From an uncultured Prevotella sp. (GTDB taxonomy: Bacteria > Bacteroidota > Bacteroidia > Bacteroidales > Bacteroidaceae), in contig CAAGGA010000158.1 in NCBI GenBank assembly GCA_900769275.1, positions 1-14,336 of the forward strand: a stretch of DNA of 14,336 bases, in the 5' to 3' direction. Positions 1 to 6,909 of this stretch are shown piece after piece. Position 1 is the stretch's first letter; every line of letters starts with the position of its first letter. Position numbers and translations under genes: made by a program. The notes below the pieces were generated by a model, which was not told the origin of the DNA, searched no databases, and saw only the letters and a program-made list of their open reading frames with translations.

Positions 1-2
1 CA

Positions 3-821
3 ACCGACGAACGAAGCAAGAGCAGAGACAAAGCTTGCTTTGGCTATGCCTTGCGAGAAGGAGGAAGCCCAAAGGGCAACAGCGACGGCAACACTAACGT
101 GCGTTTCCACCAGAAGGACACGTTGGGGAGATTCTTTGAGAGGCTTGAGCAGAAAGGATTGGCAGTCAACCGTTTCAGGGCAGACTGCGGATCTTGCTCA
201 GAAGAGATAGTGGAAGAGGTAGAGAAGCATTGCAAGAACTTCTATATCCGCGCCAACCGCTGCGGATCGCTCTACGATGACATCTTTGCGCTCAGAGGGT
301 GGAAGAAGGAGGAAATCAACAATGTCGAGTTCGAGCTGAACTCCATTCTCGTAGAGAAGTGGAAGGGTAAGGCATATCGTCTTGTCATTCAAAGGCAGAA
401 GCGAATGGATGGTGAGCAGGACTTGTGTGAAGGAGAATACACCTACCGTTGCATCCTGACAAATGACCATGAATCGTCCGTAAGAGAGATTGTCGAATTC
501 TATAATATGCGTGGAGGCAAGGAGCGCATCTTCGATGACATGAACAACGGATTTGGATGGGACAGACTGCCAAAATCCTTCATGGGTGAAAATACGGCGT
601 TTCTCCTGCTCACGGCACTCATACGAAACTTCTACAGATACGTCATGGGGAGGCTTGATGTGAAAAAGTTCGGACTCAAGACAACAAGCCGCATCAAGGC
701 ACTTGTCTTCAGGTTCATCTCCGTACCCGCCAAGTGGATTAAGACGTCAAGACAGTATGTGCTGAACATTTATTCCTGCAATAGCGCGTATGCGAATGTG
801 TTTCAGGTCGGCTTTGGTTAA
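3..821 (+). CDS. IS1380-family transposase, C-terminal part (5' end outside the window)
   Basis: The frame is open from the window edge, so the N-terminus is missing and no true start is visible; family members are usually over 400 residues and about 270 remain here. It is a DDE transposase that would cut and join the ends of its own insertion sequence. The first catalytic Asp is visible in RADCGSCSEE (Asp codon 183-185). A Y-x2-R-x3-E signature follows (Tyr 501-503, Arg 510-512, Glu 522-524), with Asn where the classical Y2R3E6K motif has Lys. The segments YRCILTND, GGKERIFDDMNNGFGW and the C-terminal CNSAYANVFQVGFG are typical of the IS1380 group in Bacteroidales. The terminal inverted repeats could not be located, so the element's right border and intactness are unknown. 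Family assignment is recognition by eye. Confidence 0.85.
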   Translation, partial: TDERSKSRDKACFGYALREGGSPKGNSDGNTNVRFHQKDTLGRFFERLEQKGLAVNRFRADCGSCSEEIVEEVEKHCKNFYIRANRCGSLYDDIFALRGWKKEEINNVEFELNSILVEKWKGKAYRLVIQRQKRMDGEQDLCEGEYTYRCILTNDHESSVREIVEFYNMRGGKERIFDDMNNGFGWDRLPKSFMGENTAFLLLTALIRNFYRYVMGRLDVKKFGLKTTSRIKALVFRFISVPAKWIKTSRQYVLNIYSCNSAYANVFQVGFG

Positions 822-1048
822 CACTGGGAACTTATGGGTATAAAACTGCGTATTGCCTCATGTCGCATTGTGGGGTAAGGGGGATTTTATGCGTCTTTAT
901 GGTAATTTTCGCTGCGCCGTACCCCATTCTAACATATTTTCCGCTTTCATTTCACTTCTGTGTTGTTTTATGAGGGTGGTTGCGGATTTGAGGAAATAGA
1001 AGATTGACTCGTGAACCACTCGATAAACAAACCACAAAGAAAGATTAA
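822..1048. other. Non-coding stretch after the transposase, probably including the IS right end
   Basis: No convincing gene is seen here. The right end of the IS1380-type element should lie in this stretch, but without the left end in the window its terminal inverted repeat cannot be matched. A weak 7-bp inverted repeat (871-877 with 920-926) is the only structure noticed. Confidence 0.35.
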
Positions 1049-1126
1049 GCAAACAAGCACTGCACACAAATCAATTTTCCCGGGCTTTTCAATCAATACT
1101 CAGATAATCCCATCGTAGAGAACTGC

Positions 1127-1543
1127 ATGGTACATGAGGATATTGATGTAACATACGGAACCTCTCAAACTCATTGTCTATTGCCTATAGATTCTTCAAA
1201 GAACGTTCTCATCTGTAATGTAAAAAAAGACAACTTGGAACAGTATCTGGATAGTTCGGCGAAGATATATTATACAGGAAAGAAGTTTCCGGCAACTGTT
1301 GCACTCAACAAACTATACTACTTTATGCCCTACATTTCAGGTAAAGGCATACGCGACTTGTATTACATTAAGATAGCACGTCTTGGATATCGCAAGGAAG
1401 GTCAGGAAAATGAAGACAAGAGTGACCTTAGGTTGGTATTCGAGATAGAATATATCGGGCAACTCTTCGAAGACTACAAGAAGATAAAACTGGAAATATG
1501 GAGAACCTTTACAGACACTACATTGAAAGCGATTCTGCAATAA
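1127..1543 (+). CDS. Unrecognised protein, probably the C-terminal remnant of a longer gene
   Basis: I do not recognise this 138-residue protein. It is soluble, with no signal peptide or membrane segment, and mixes basic and aromatic stretches (for example LNKLYYFMPYISGKG and LYYIKIARLGYRK) with an acidic tail. The frame stays open upstream from 1049 to the ATG at 1127, after a TAA at 1046-1048. That upstream part encodes plausible protein (NQYSDNPIVENC) but has no ATG, GTG or TTG, so the ATG at 1127 may be an internal Met and the gene may have lost its 5' end. Base composition is more A+T-rich than the housekeeping genes further on, which suits accessory DNA beside the transposase. The nearest downstream structure is the hairpin at 1605-1647. 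Whether it is expressed is unknown. Confidence 0.5.
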   Translation: MVHEDIDVTYGTSQTHCLLPIDSSKNVLICNVKKDNLEQYLDSSAKIYYTGKKFPATVALNKLYYFMPYISGKGIRDLYYIKIARLGYRKEGQENEDKSDLRLVFEIEYIGQLFEDYKKIKLEIWRTFTDTTLKAILQ

Positions 1544-1604
1544 CCGGTTTACATCTTTCCCCACATACCGAAAATAGGACAAAATTGAACTCATGCCTTC
1601 ATCC

Positions 1605-1647
1605 TGCAATATTAATGCTTTTACACGGTAAAAGCATTGATATTACA
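1605..1647. repeat. Hairpin 1 of the GTAAAAGC repeat block
   Basis: Perfect 11-bp arms AATGCTTTTAC / GTAAAAGCATT surround a 3-base loop at 1625-1627. Allowing two non-Watson-Crick positions, the stem extends to about 20 bp per arm. It could end transcription arriving from the ORF at 1127-1543, but no clean T-run follows directly. Confidence 0.7.
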
Positions 1648-1651
1648 TAGT

Positions 1652-1710
1652 AAAAGCGTTGATATTGCAAGGTAAAAGCACCGCTTTTACATTGCAATAT
1701 CAACACTTTT
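1652..1710. repeat. Hairpin 2 of the GTAAAAGC repeat block, 28-bp arms
   Basis: Arms 1652-1679 and 1683-1710 pair with two mismatches around a 3-base loop (ACC). GTAAAAGC starts at 1628, 1650 and 1672, a strict 22-bp period, so the left side is a tandem repeat of GTAAAAGC plus a TTGATATT-containing spacer and the right side is its inverse. The T-run at 1707-1711 makes a plus-strand terminator possible, yet the shared unit suggests a repeat family instead. Confidence 0.8.
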
Positions 1711-1851
1711 TATAATATATTGAATAACAGGCATTTACAAAACACCTCATCCCTCCGTGCGAAAAAACGGCGGATAGGACAAAATTGACATTCCCCTAAT
1801 CCTGCCAACATCAGACGGGACAAGAGGGAATGGTAGGGAAATGCCCCTGAA

Positions 1852-2549
1852 TTACTTCACGAACAGGAAGCCAGACTTCATTCCCGTATAACTTCCGGAA
1901 AGGGATGAAATCGTGGAAAGCTGGGATGAGAGGGAAGAAGCTGACTGCAGCAGGGTAAGCAACTTAGTGGAATCGAACGTAAGACCCATGGTATTGCCGC
2001 TGATGCTCACGTACGCCGCTATACTTGTGCCAAGCGTAGTGGTGATGATGACACCTGACGCTTGGAAGAATCAAACTTGTATGTACCCTGATAGGTCTTC
2101 TCCCCTACCGTATATTGCAGGGTGTTGTCTTTGCCGAAAACAAACTTGCAGACTCCCGCCCTTACGCCTATTTTCTGATAATAGCTGTCCAGCTTCGTCT
2201 CTATCTTGGAAGCCATGAGCGAGCCTCCAGCCTTGGCAAGCAGGCTCTCGCTCTCAAACTGCACGCAAGGCTTCTGATATGTCCACGTTCCTACAAGGGA
2301 TGACTGGCTCACTGACGTACCGCCACCGAACGTAGAGATGATGTTGCCAAGAATAGAACCGGCATCCGACACAGTGCCCGCATTGACACCCGTCTGACCG
2401 GAAAGGAGACTGCCCGCAACAGCACCAAGCAAATCCGCCGTGCCTGCACTCTGGGTATTACCGGTGGCTGTACCTGTAGTTCCCGCTCCGCAACCTGCCA
2501 CGAGTCCTAAACATAGGACTGTCGCAACTGATAGTATAAATTTCTTCAT
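1852..2549 (-). pseudogene. DUF4923-type lipoprotein, frameshifted
   Basis: The start chosen is the ATG at 2549, giving MKKFILSVATVLCLGLVAGC, a lipoprotein signal peptide with lipobox VAG|C (Cys20); the product would be a lipid-anchored envelope protein. A low-complexity Gly/Ala/Thr segment follows, then the conserved SLVGTWTYQKPCVQFESESLLAKAGG region and a GTYKFDSS strand. The frame then runs into a stop at 2019-2021. The family's expected ending continues in the next frame (ASGVIITTTLGTSIAAY, then NTMGLTFDSTKLL and the terminal MKSGFLFVK) to a stop at 1852-1854. Restoring one base near 2060-2064 makes 699 bp and 232 residues. Either a recent one-base deletion or a sequencing error explains this. 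No function is established for the family. It has its own promoter box upstream. Confidence 0.8.
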
Positions 2550-2673
2550 AAACGATATATAAATGTTGTATTGATGAATGTCCCATTTCTCATATCCCGC
2601 CTCCACAAGTCCTCATGAGAGAGCGACTTCCGCTTCGTTGCAGCCATGGGCGAGGAAGTATATAACCGAGTTA

Positions 2674-2705
2674 CAAAGTTAATATATTTCTTGCAAAACA
2701 AGAAA
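2674..2705 (-). promoter_or_regulatory. Bacteroidetes-type promoter for the lipoprotein gene
   Basis: On the minus strand the -7 box TAACTTTG (2674-2681) matches the TAnnTTTG consensus. Twenty bases upstream is TTTC (2702-2705), one base off the -33 TTTG. The implied leader is a little over 100 bases. Confidence 0.55.
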
Positions 2706-2789
2706 CATAAAGGAACAAAATCATCGTAAAAATGACCGTTTTTCACCTAATACCCACCATATATCAGCAGAACAGGCAACGGTATTCCC

Positions 2790-3320
2790 TCATTTCTTCG
2801 GCACAAAACTTTCCCACGTCTGGTCATCATAGAAGACACGTATCTCCGTGATACGCCTTGCGGAAGGCACGTGTATGGCAACCGACGGCTGACGTGAAGA
2901 CTGCGAGAAGTGTGACATCCCCGAATACTGCCGGGAGGTCTGCTTGGAAGAGGGAGATGAAGAGGATGAAAACGACGGAGAGGGAGAAGAGGAAGCAGCA
3001 TCATCCGAGGAGAAATCTATCATTCCCTCTGCCAAAATGTCAGTTTCAATATTTCCGCTTTTTTGCGGCTGAACGGCAGTCTGGGACGATGCGTCATCCG
3101 ATGATGATGCAGGAACAAACATTCCTCCCTCGCCCGACAGCAGCCATTGCAGATTGATGTTGGGAAACTTCTTTCTTATCGCCTCCACATGACGGAGAGT
3201 CGGCTCCGTCCTGCCATTGAAAATACTCGACAATGAAGCTGCACCAATGCCCGTCATCTGGGCGAATGTCTGCTGGTTCATGTGCTGCGCTTCCATCAGT
3301 TTTCTTATTCTATCCTTCAT
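2790..3320 (-). CDS. XRE-family helix-turn-helix regulator with serine-rich linker
   Basis: This 176-residue protein is probably a DNA-binding transcriptional regulator. Residues 3-60 form a Cro/C1-type HTH: NQQTFAQMTGIGAASLSSIF is helix 2-turn-helix 3, followed by NGRTEPTLRHVEAI and the NLQWLLSGEGGMF end typical of Bacteroidetes XRE proteins. Residues about 73-150 are low-complexity and Ser/Pro-rich (densest at 104-130), likely disordered. A compact tail, ITEIRVFYDDQTWESFVPKK (157-176), is of a type found at the end of similar Bacteroidales regulators and may mediate oligomerisation. No ligand-binding or peptidase domain is present. A gene-free 1.2-kb region lies upstream and holds a promoter box and inverted repeats where it might bind; that link is inference. 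Confidence 0.85.
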   Translation of the reverse strand: MKDRIRKLMEAQHMNQQTFAQMTGIGAASLSSIFNGRTEPTLRHVEAIRKKFPNINLQWLLSGEGGMFVPASSSDDASSQTAVQPQKSGNIETDILAEGMIDFSSDDAASSSPSPSFSSSSSPSSKQTSRQYSGMSHFSQSSRQPSVAIHVPSARRITEIRVFYDDQTWESFVPKK

Positions 3321-3553
3321 CGTATATATATATTAATGTGGAAAATCTCAGGCATCGCCTAAGAAAATTTCCTTGGATTATTCTGAAAGAAAAATTTTTC
3401 TGTCAAAAATTTCGCATGGATTCTTCCCGTCCGACGAACAGTCGGCATCCGAAAAATTCGTCCATGAGAATTGCGGCATCAGGCATTCGGGCGAAAAAAA
3501 CACCCGTTTTCTTATCTCGAAGAGGAAAAAACATGCGATTTTCTTAACTTTTA

Positions 3554-3585
3554 CAAAGGTAAATATTTTTTCTGAGACACACAAC
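3554..3585 (-). promoter_or_regulatory. Candidate promoter for the XRE regulator
   Basis: TACCTTTG on the minus strand (3554-3561) fits TAnnTTTG. GTTG at 3582-3585 lies 20 bases upstream, with an exact TTTG slightly further (3585-3588, 23-base spacing). The palindrome-like AACAAATGTT (3583-3592) overlaps the upstream box. The implied leader to the ATG at 3320 is more than 200 bases. Confidence 0.4.
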
Positions 3586-3589
3586 AAAT

Positions 3590-4080
3590 GTTGATACTTT
3601 TTATCTATATAATTTTTATAAATCCAACTTTACAATCTTACAATTTATAAATGTTTAGCTTTGTAATATTATAAAACTATCCGATGTTTAGGTTTATACA
3701 TCAAAACCGCAGGTATAAATCCCTTTAATATAATACCGCAACCAATTGGGTATATATCAGTTGTTTGCGGTATATCATAAGAAAAACAAGGGTATATACA
3801 AGTATTTTGTTTGGAAAAAGCCTGACATAACTAACGTATTAGTGCGTAATATCATATTATTTCGTTGGTTTTATGATAGTTATCACATAAAAATCAGTGA
3901 TGAATATTCATGGATATTGATTTGATAATGTAATAATTTATGTTTAGATATTTGTATTTACCAAGAAATATACATGCTTTATTTAATGATTTGATATTTA
4001 TATTTTATTCTCAATATTTATGTTTATACATTTGTAAAACAAAATCATAAATAATCATAAACCTTAAAATATGTAAACCT
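3590..4080. other. Very A+T-rich gene-free tract with recurrent TGTTTAG words
   Basis: No gene of credible length is seen. Hand counts of 3601-3720 and 3961-4020 give about 36 G or C in 180 bases, far below the flanking genes. ATGTTTAG occurs at 3651, 3684 and 3940 and ATGTTTAT at 4020. TGTTTAGGTTTA (3685-3696) is exactly inverted at 4074-4085. The tract could be a regulatory or structural region; no tRNA or rRNA pattern and no DnaA-box cluster was recognised. Confidence 0.6.
3733..3773. repeat. Inverted repeat within the A+T-rich tract
   Basis: ATACCGCAACCAA (3733-3745) pairs with TTGTTTGCGGTAT (3761-3773), 12 of 13 positions, across a 15-base loop. Stem G+C content stands out from the surroundings. 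It could be an operator or an RNA hairpin. Confidence 0.5.
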
Positions 4081-4086
4081 AAACAA

Positions 4087-4362
4087 GCAACAGTCCCTCC
4101 ATTGCGGAATTTTGAATGCTTCGAGAATTTACGTACAAAGTCCCGTTCGTTTCCAAATTTTCGATTCTCGCGAAGCGTAAATAGAGGTAAATGCACTGAA
4201 AATGAGCATTTAACCCCCAAAAAGTCCCTCCACGAAAACGCAGGATTTCAACGAAAATTTGGCAAAAAAATGGCATTTTCAGGCTTTTTTACGTTATCTT
4301 TCCGTAAAAAACGCATGATTTTGTCCTCATTTCGGACGAAAAACCGCCTTAACAAATGTTAA
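4087..4362. other. Gene-free structured segment, possible dispersed repeat or non-coding RNA
   Basis: No credible gene is seen; short frames on both strands lack family features. AGTCCCTCCA occurs at 4092-4101 and again near 4225. GCTTCGAGAAT (4118-4128) pairs with 4164-4176 with a 2-base bulge, TAAATGC (4188-4194) pairs with GCATTTA (4206-4212), and TTAACA/TGTTAA arms meet at 4349-4362. The density of short stems suggests RNA structure or a repeat element. This is inference. Confidence 0.35.
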
Positions 4363-4424
4363 AACGATTTTTTCCTCTCTCTTCTCCTCTACCCTTTTCC
4401 TATCCGTTCCACACGCCGGATGCA

Positions 4425-4469
4425 ATAAAAGACCGTGACATGGAAGCCATTCTTCCTTGCCACGGTCTT
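4425..4469 (-). terminator. Rho-independent terminator after holA
   Basis: Perfect 9-bp outer arms (4429-4437 with 4461-4469) and 5-bp inner arms (4442-4446 with 4452-4456) form a long hairpin. On the minus strand the stem runs into TTTTATTG, a U-rich tail. It lies about 80 bases past the holA stop codon. Confidence 0.75.
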
Positions 4470-4514
4470 GCCTTCACAACCACTTATTCCTACACCCTCA
4501 CCCTACCCTAATCC

Positions 4515-4540
4515 CTCTCCCTGCCATCATGCCGGGAGAG
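4515..4540. repeat. CTCTCCC/GGGAGAG hairpin next to the holA stop
   Basis: CTCTCCC (4515-4521) and GGGAGAG (4534-4540) form a 7-bp stem with a 12-base loop, seven bases beyond the holA stop. It follows a C-rich run (CACCCTACCC...). Similar CCCTCTCCC palindromes occur as intergenic repeats in many bacterial genomes. There is no U-tract, so it is not counted as the terminator. Confidence 0.5.
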
Positions 4541-4546
4541 GAGAAA

Positions 4547-5599
4547 TCAGTCGTGGAGGATATAGAAGAAGAGCTCTTTCATCAGGTCGTTTTTCGGAGT
4601 GTTTGCAGTTGCATCAAGCCCTTTCAGCTTGCCTTCAATCTCACGGATTTTGTCGATGACGAGCATGGTTTTCATCGGAGTATAGTGTTTCATTCCCTCC
4701 AGATAATCACGGGCCGCCCACTCTGTTCCAAGCCCAACGTATGACATTATGGCAGATGCGTTGCGAGGTGCGGGGGCATAGAATGAGACCATCAGATTTT
4801 GGAAAAAAGAGAATACCATATTAATCATTGGGAAAATATCCTTCGAGTTCGGATCACCGAGTTTGTGCTTGACGATAAGGTTCACTTTTTCCACTTCATG
4901 CCGGGCTATGGCATTGCGAAGTTCAAAGCCGTTGAAATCCTTGCTTATTCCCACACATTTCTCCACGAGCTCCGCATTTATTGCCATAGGAGCACCTGAG
5001 GGAAAAACGGCAAGCATCTTTTCTATCTCCGAAATGAGCCTTTTCAGGTCGCTTCCCACATGCTCCACGAGCATGGCGACAGCCTTGACATCTATCGAAG
5101 CTCCCTTCTCTCTCACGTATTGCGTGACAAAAGGTCCGAGTTCCCTCTCATACAAGGGTGCAAAGGCTGCTACACGCCCTATTTTCTGTATCTGACTGAC
5201 GTATTTCTTCCTTCCGTCCACCGACCCCTTGTAGCATATCACGAGGAGTGTCGTAGGATTCGGGTTAGCCACATACTTCTCTATAAGGTCAAAATCCTTT
5301 GCCTGCTGGGCTTCACGGAACACCACCACCTGCCTTTCCGCCATCATCGGGAAACGGCGACACTGCTCCACCACCTGCTTCATAGTCGTGTCAGAGCCAT
5401 AGAAAAGGGACTGGTTAAAGTCTCTTTCCTCTGCTTTAAGCACATTCCGCAGCACGTAGTCCGATATATTGTCGAGGAAATAGCTCTCCGTTGCATCACT
5501 CGTTCCCATCAGAAGATACACAGGCTTGTATTGCTGCGAACGGAAGTCGGCCATCACCGTCTCATATTGTTGCTGCTGTACTGGTTTCTTTTCTGCCAT
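4547..5599 (-). CDS. holA: DNA polymerase III subunit delta
   Basis: The 350-residue product matches the usual length of HolA (343 in E. coli), the clamp-loader wrench that opens the beta sliding clamp during replication. The N-terminal AAA+-like region starts with KPVYLLMGTSDATESYFLD (25-43), where the family has YLLxGEExxxxD, and lacks a Walker A, as expected for delta. AEERDFNQSLFYG (56-68), RQVVVFREA (89-97) and LLVICYKG (118-125) are the following family strands. GSDLKRLISEIEKM (182-195) is the classic delta motif at the start of the C-terminal part, and the collar domain follows. It lies 124 bases after aguB on the same strand and may be cotranscribed, as no TAnnTTTG box was found in the gap. 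A hairpin terminator follows. Assignment is secure at family level. Confidence 0.93.
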   Translation of the reverse strand: MAEKKPVQQQQYETVMADFRSQQYKPVYLLMGTSDATESYFLDNISDYVLRNVLKAEERDFNQSLFYGSDTTMKQVVEQCRRFPMMAERQVVVFREAQQAKDFDLIEKYVANPNPTTLLVICYKGSVDGRKKYVSQIQKIGRVAAFAPLYERELGPFVTQYVREKGASIDVKAVAMLVEHVGSDLKRLISEIEKMLAVFPSGAPMAINAELVEKCVGISKDFNGFELRNAIARHEVEKVNLIVKHKLGDPNSKDIFPMINMVFSFFQNLMVSFYAPAPRNASAIMSYVGLGTEWAARDYLEGMKHYTPMKTMLVIDKIREIEGKLKGLDATANTPKNDLMKELFFYILHD

Positions 5600-5723
5600 A
5601 ATAGCCGAATTATCATTTTGTCCTATCCTATACTTATACCGTCCTTACCTGTGAGACCTTCATGAATAAATCTCCTCCTGCTGATAAGAAACTGAATCCG
5701 GCAAACTCCGGGAACAGAGAGTC

Positions 5724-6608
5724 TCAGTTGCGGAATCGCCGTGTGAGTTCACCGAATTCCTCTATACGACGGTCACGAAGGAACGGCCACCAGCGTCGCA
5801 CCTGCTCACATCGCTCCATGTCGATTTCCACTATGACAGACTCTTCCTCCTCGTTCGATGCGCGATACAATATCTCCCCCTGCGGTCCCGCCACGAAACT
5901 GGAACCCCAGAAGCATATCCCATTGGTCATGCCGCTCGGATCCGGCTCATAGCCCACCCTGTTGACCGCTACCACCGGCAGTCCGTTAGCCACGGCATGT
6001 CCGCGCTGCACGGTAGTCCAGGCTTCGCGCTGACGTTCCTGTTCCTTATGGGAATCCGTGCTCTCATAGCCTATTGCAGTAGGATAAATCAGGATTTCCG
6101 CTCCTGCAAGAGCCATCAATCTCGCCCCCTCCGGATACCACTGATCCCAGCATACCTGCACGCCGAGCCTACCGACACTGGTCTCTATGGGATTAAAGCC
6201 GAGGTCTCCAGGAGTGAAATAGAACTTCTCGTAATAAGCGGGGTCGTCAGGTATGTGCATCTTGCGGTAGATGCCTGCTATGGAGCCGTCTTTTTCCATC
6301 ACGACGGCGGTGTTGTGATACAGTCCGGGAGCACGTTTCTCGAACAGGGAGGTGACTATGACAACGCCGAGAGACTTTGCCAGTTCTCCGAAGAAACGGG
6401 TAGAAGGTCCCGGGATAGTCTCCGCCAAGTCAAAATTATCCACCGACTCCACCTGACAGAAGTACAGGGAGTTGTGCAATTCCTGAAGCACTATGAGCTG
6501 CGCTCCATTGCGGGCGAGACTGACAATGCCCTCGCCAAGCCTCTTCATGTTTGCCTCACGGTAGCCGGTATTATGCTGCTGGAGGATTCCTATTTTCAGT
6601 ACGCGCAT
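5724..6608 (-). CDS. aguB: N-carbamoylputrescine amidase
   Basis: This 294-residue carbon-nitrogen hydrolase (nitrilase superfamily) should hydrolyse N-carbamoylputrescine to putrescine, CO2 and ammonia in the cytoplasm, the last step of the agmatine route. The catalytic triad is visible: Glu43 in LQELHNSLYF, Lys116 in IYRKMHIPDD and Cys153 in VQVCWDQWYPE. PDDPAYYEKFYFTPGD and the ending WWPFLRDRRIEEF are characteristic of AguB rather than of other nitrilases. Length is normal and the ATG at 6608 leads directly into the first beta strand (VLKIGILQQ). The partner enzyme, agmatine deiminase, is encoded nearby at 7666-8733 on the same strand but in a separate unit, with a plus-strand gene between them. 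A TAACTTTG box lies about 100 bases upstream. holA follows and may be cotranscribed. Confidence 0.94.
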   Translation of the reverse strand: MRVLKIGILQQHNTGYREANMKRLGEGIVSLARNGAQLIVLQELHNSLYFCQVESVDNFDLAETIPGPSTRFFGELAKSLGVVIVTSLFEKRAPGLYHNTAVVMEKDGSIAGIYRKMHIPDDPAYYEKFYFTPGDLGFNPIETSVGRLGVQVCWDQWYPEGARLMALAGAEILIYPTAIGYESTDSHKEQERQREAWTTVQRGHAVANGLPVVAVNRVGYEPDPSGMTNGICFWGSSFVAGPQGEILYRASNEEEESVIVEIDMERCEQVRRWWPFLRDRRIEEFGELTRRFRN

Positions 6609-6710
6609 GACTTTTGATTTACTTTCTATGTGGTTTCTGTCTCCTTAACAATACAGAATGTCAAGGCTTTAAGGTTAAGTGGAACGCATTCCGTCCCTCC
6701 TTTTCAGGGA

Positions 6711-6718
6711 CAAAGTTA
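6711..6718 (-). promoter_or_regulatory. -7 promoter box upstream of aguB
   Basis: TAACTTTG on the minus strand fits the Bacteroidetes -7 consensus. No exact TTTG lies 19-21 bases upstream, only T-rich sequence. It would give a leader of about 100 bases for aguB. Confidence 0.45.
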
Positions 6719-6843
6719 CTAAAAACATTTCTTGTAAAAAAGAAATCACCTCACTTTCTTCTGCCCTTACGGCTCGTAAAGCCGCAAAAAGCCCTTTTAT
6801 TCACATTTTGCTTTCTTTTCTCTCTTTATTACAGAAAAAACAC

Positions 6844-6851
6844 TAACTTTG
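6844..6851 (+). promoter_or_regulatory. -7 promoter box upstream of the outer-membrane gene
   Basis: TAACTTTG matches TAnnTTTG and lies 58 bases before the ATG at 6910. The -33 side has only T/C-rich sequence without a well-spaced TTTG, so the box is supported mainly by the -7 match and its position. Confidence 0.5.
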
Positions 6852-6909
6852 CATCTTGAAACCCTCATTCCCCCACTGACAACTACATATCTTTATATTA
6901 TACAGAAAT

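Larger units (their letters stand above)
1574..1788. repeat. 15-bp direct repeats 200 bp apart bracketing a hairpin block
   Basis: ATAGGACAAAATTGA occurs at 1574-1588 and again at 1774-1788, exactly 200 bp apart. Similarity continues loosely for about 20 bases after each copy (both contain ATCCTGC). A shorter form, ATAGGACAAAAT, is present on the minus strand at 5615-5626, just upstream of holA. The two long copies frame the hairpins at 1605-1647 and 1652-1710. Function is unknown. Confidence 0.7.

Noticed and set aside
871..926. 7-bp inverted repeat TGGGGTA / TACCCCA after the transposase
   Set aside because: Too short and too widely spaced to be called the IS terminal repeat or a terminator without the left end for comparison.
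1605..1710. Repeat block as a CRISPR array
   Set aside because: Only three direct units with a 22-bp total period and no unique spacers, plus inverted copies and no cas genes.
1913..2218. Plus-strand frame of 101 codons opposite the lipoprotein gene
   Set aside because: It is antisense to the frameshifted lipoprotein and has no family features; the minus-strand reading explains the sequence.
2550..2606. Longer lipoprotein start at 2606
   Set aside because: It would place 19 charged residues before the lipoprotein signal peptide and destroy its N-terminal position; the ATG at 2549 gives a normal signal.
3590..4080. A+T-rich tract as chromosomal replication origin
   Set aside because: No cluster of DnaA boxes (TTATCCACA-like) and no dnaA gene were seen; holA proximity alone is not evidence.
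4079..4276. Minus-strand frames of 65-70 codons in the gene-free segment
   Set aside because: No start context, no recognised domain and overlapping frames on both strands; better explained as open frames in a structured non-coding segment.
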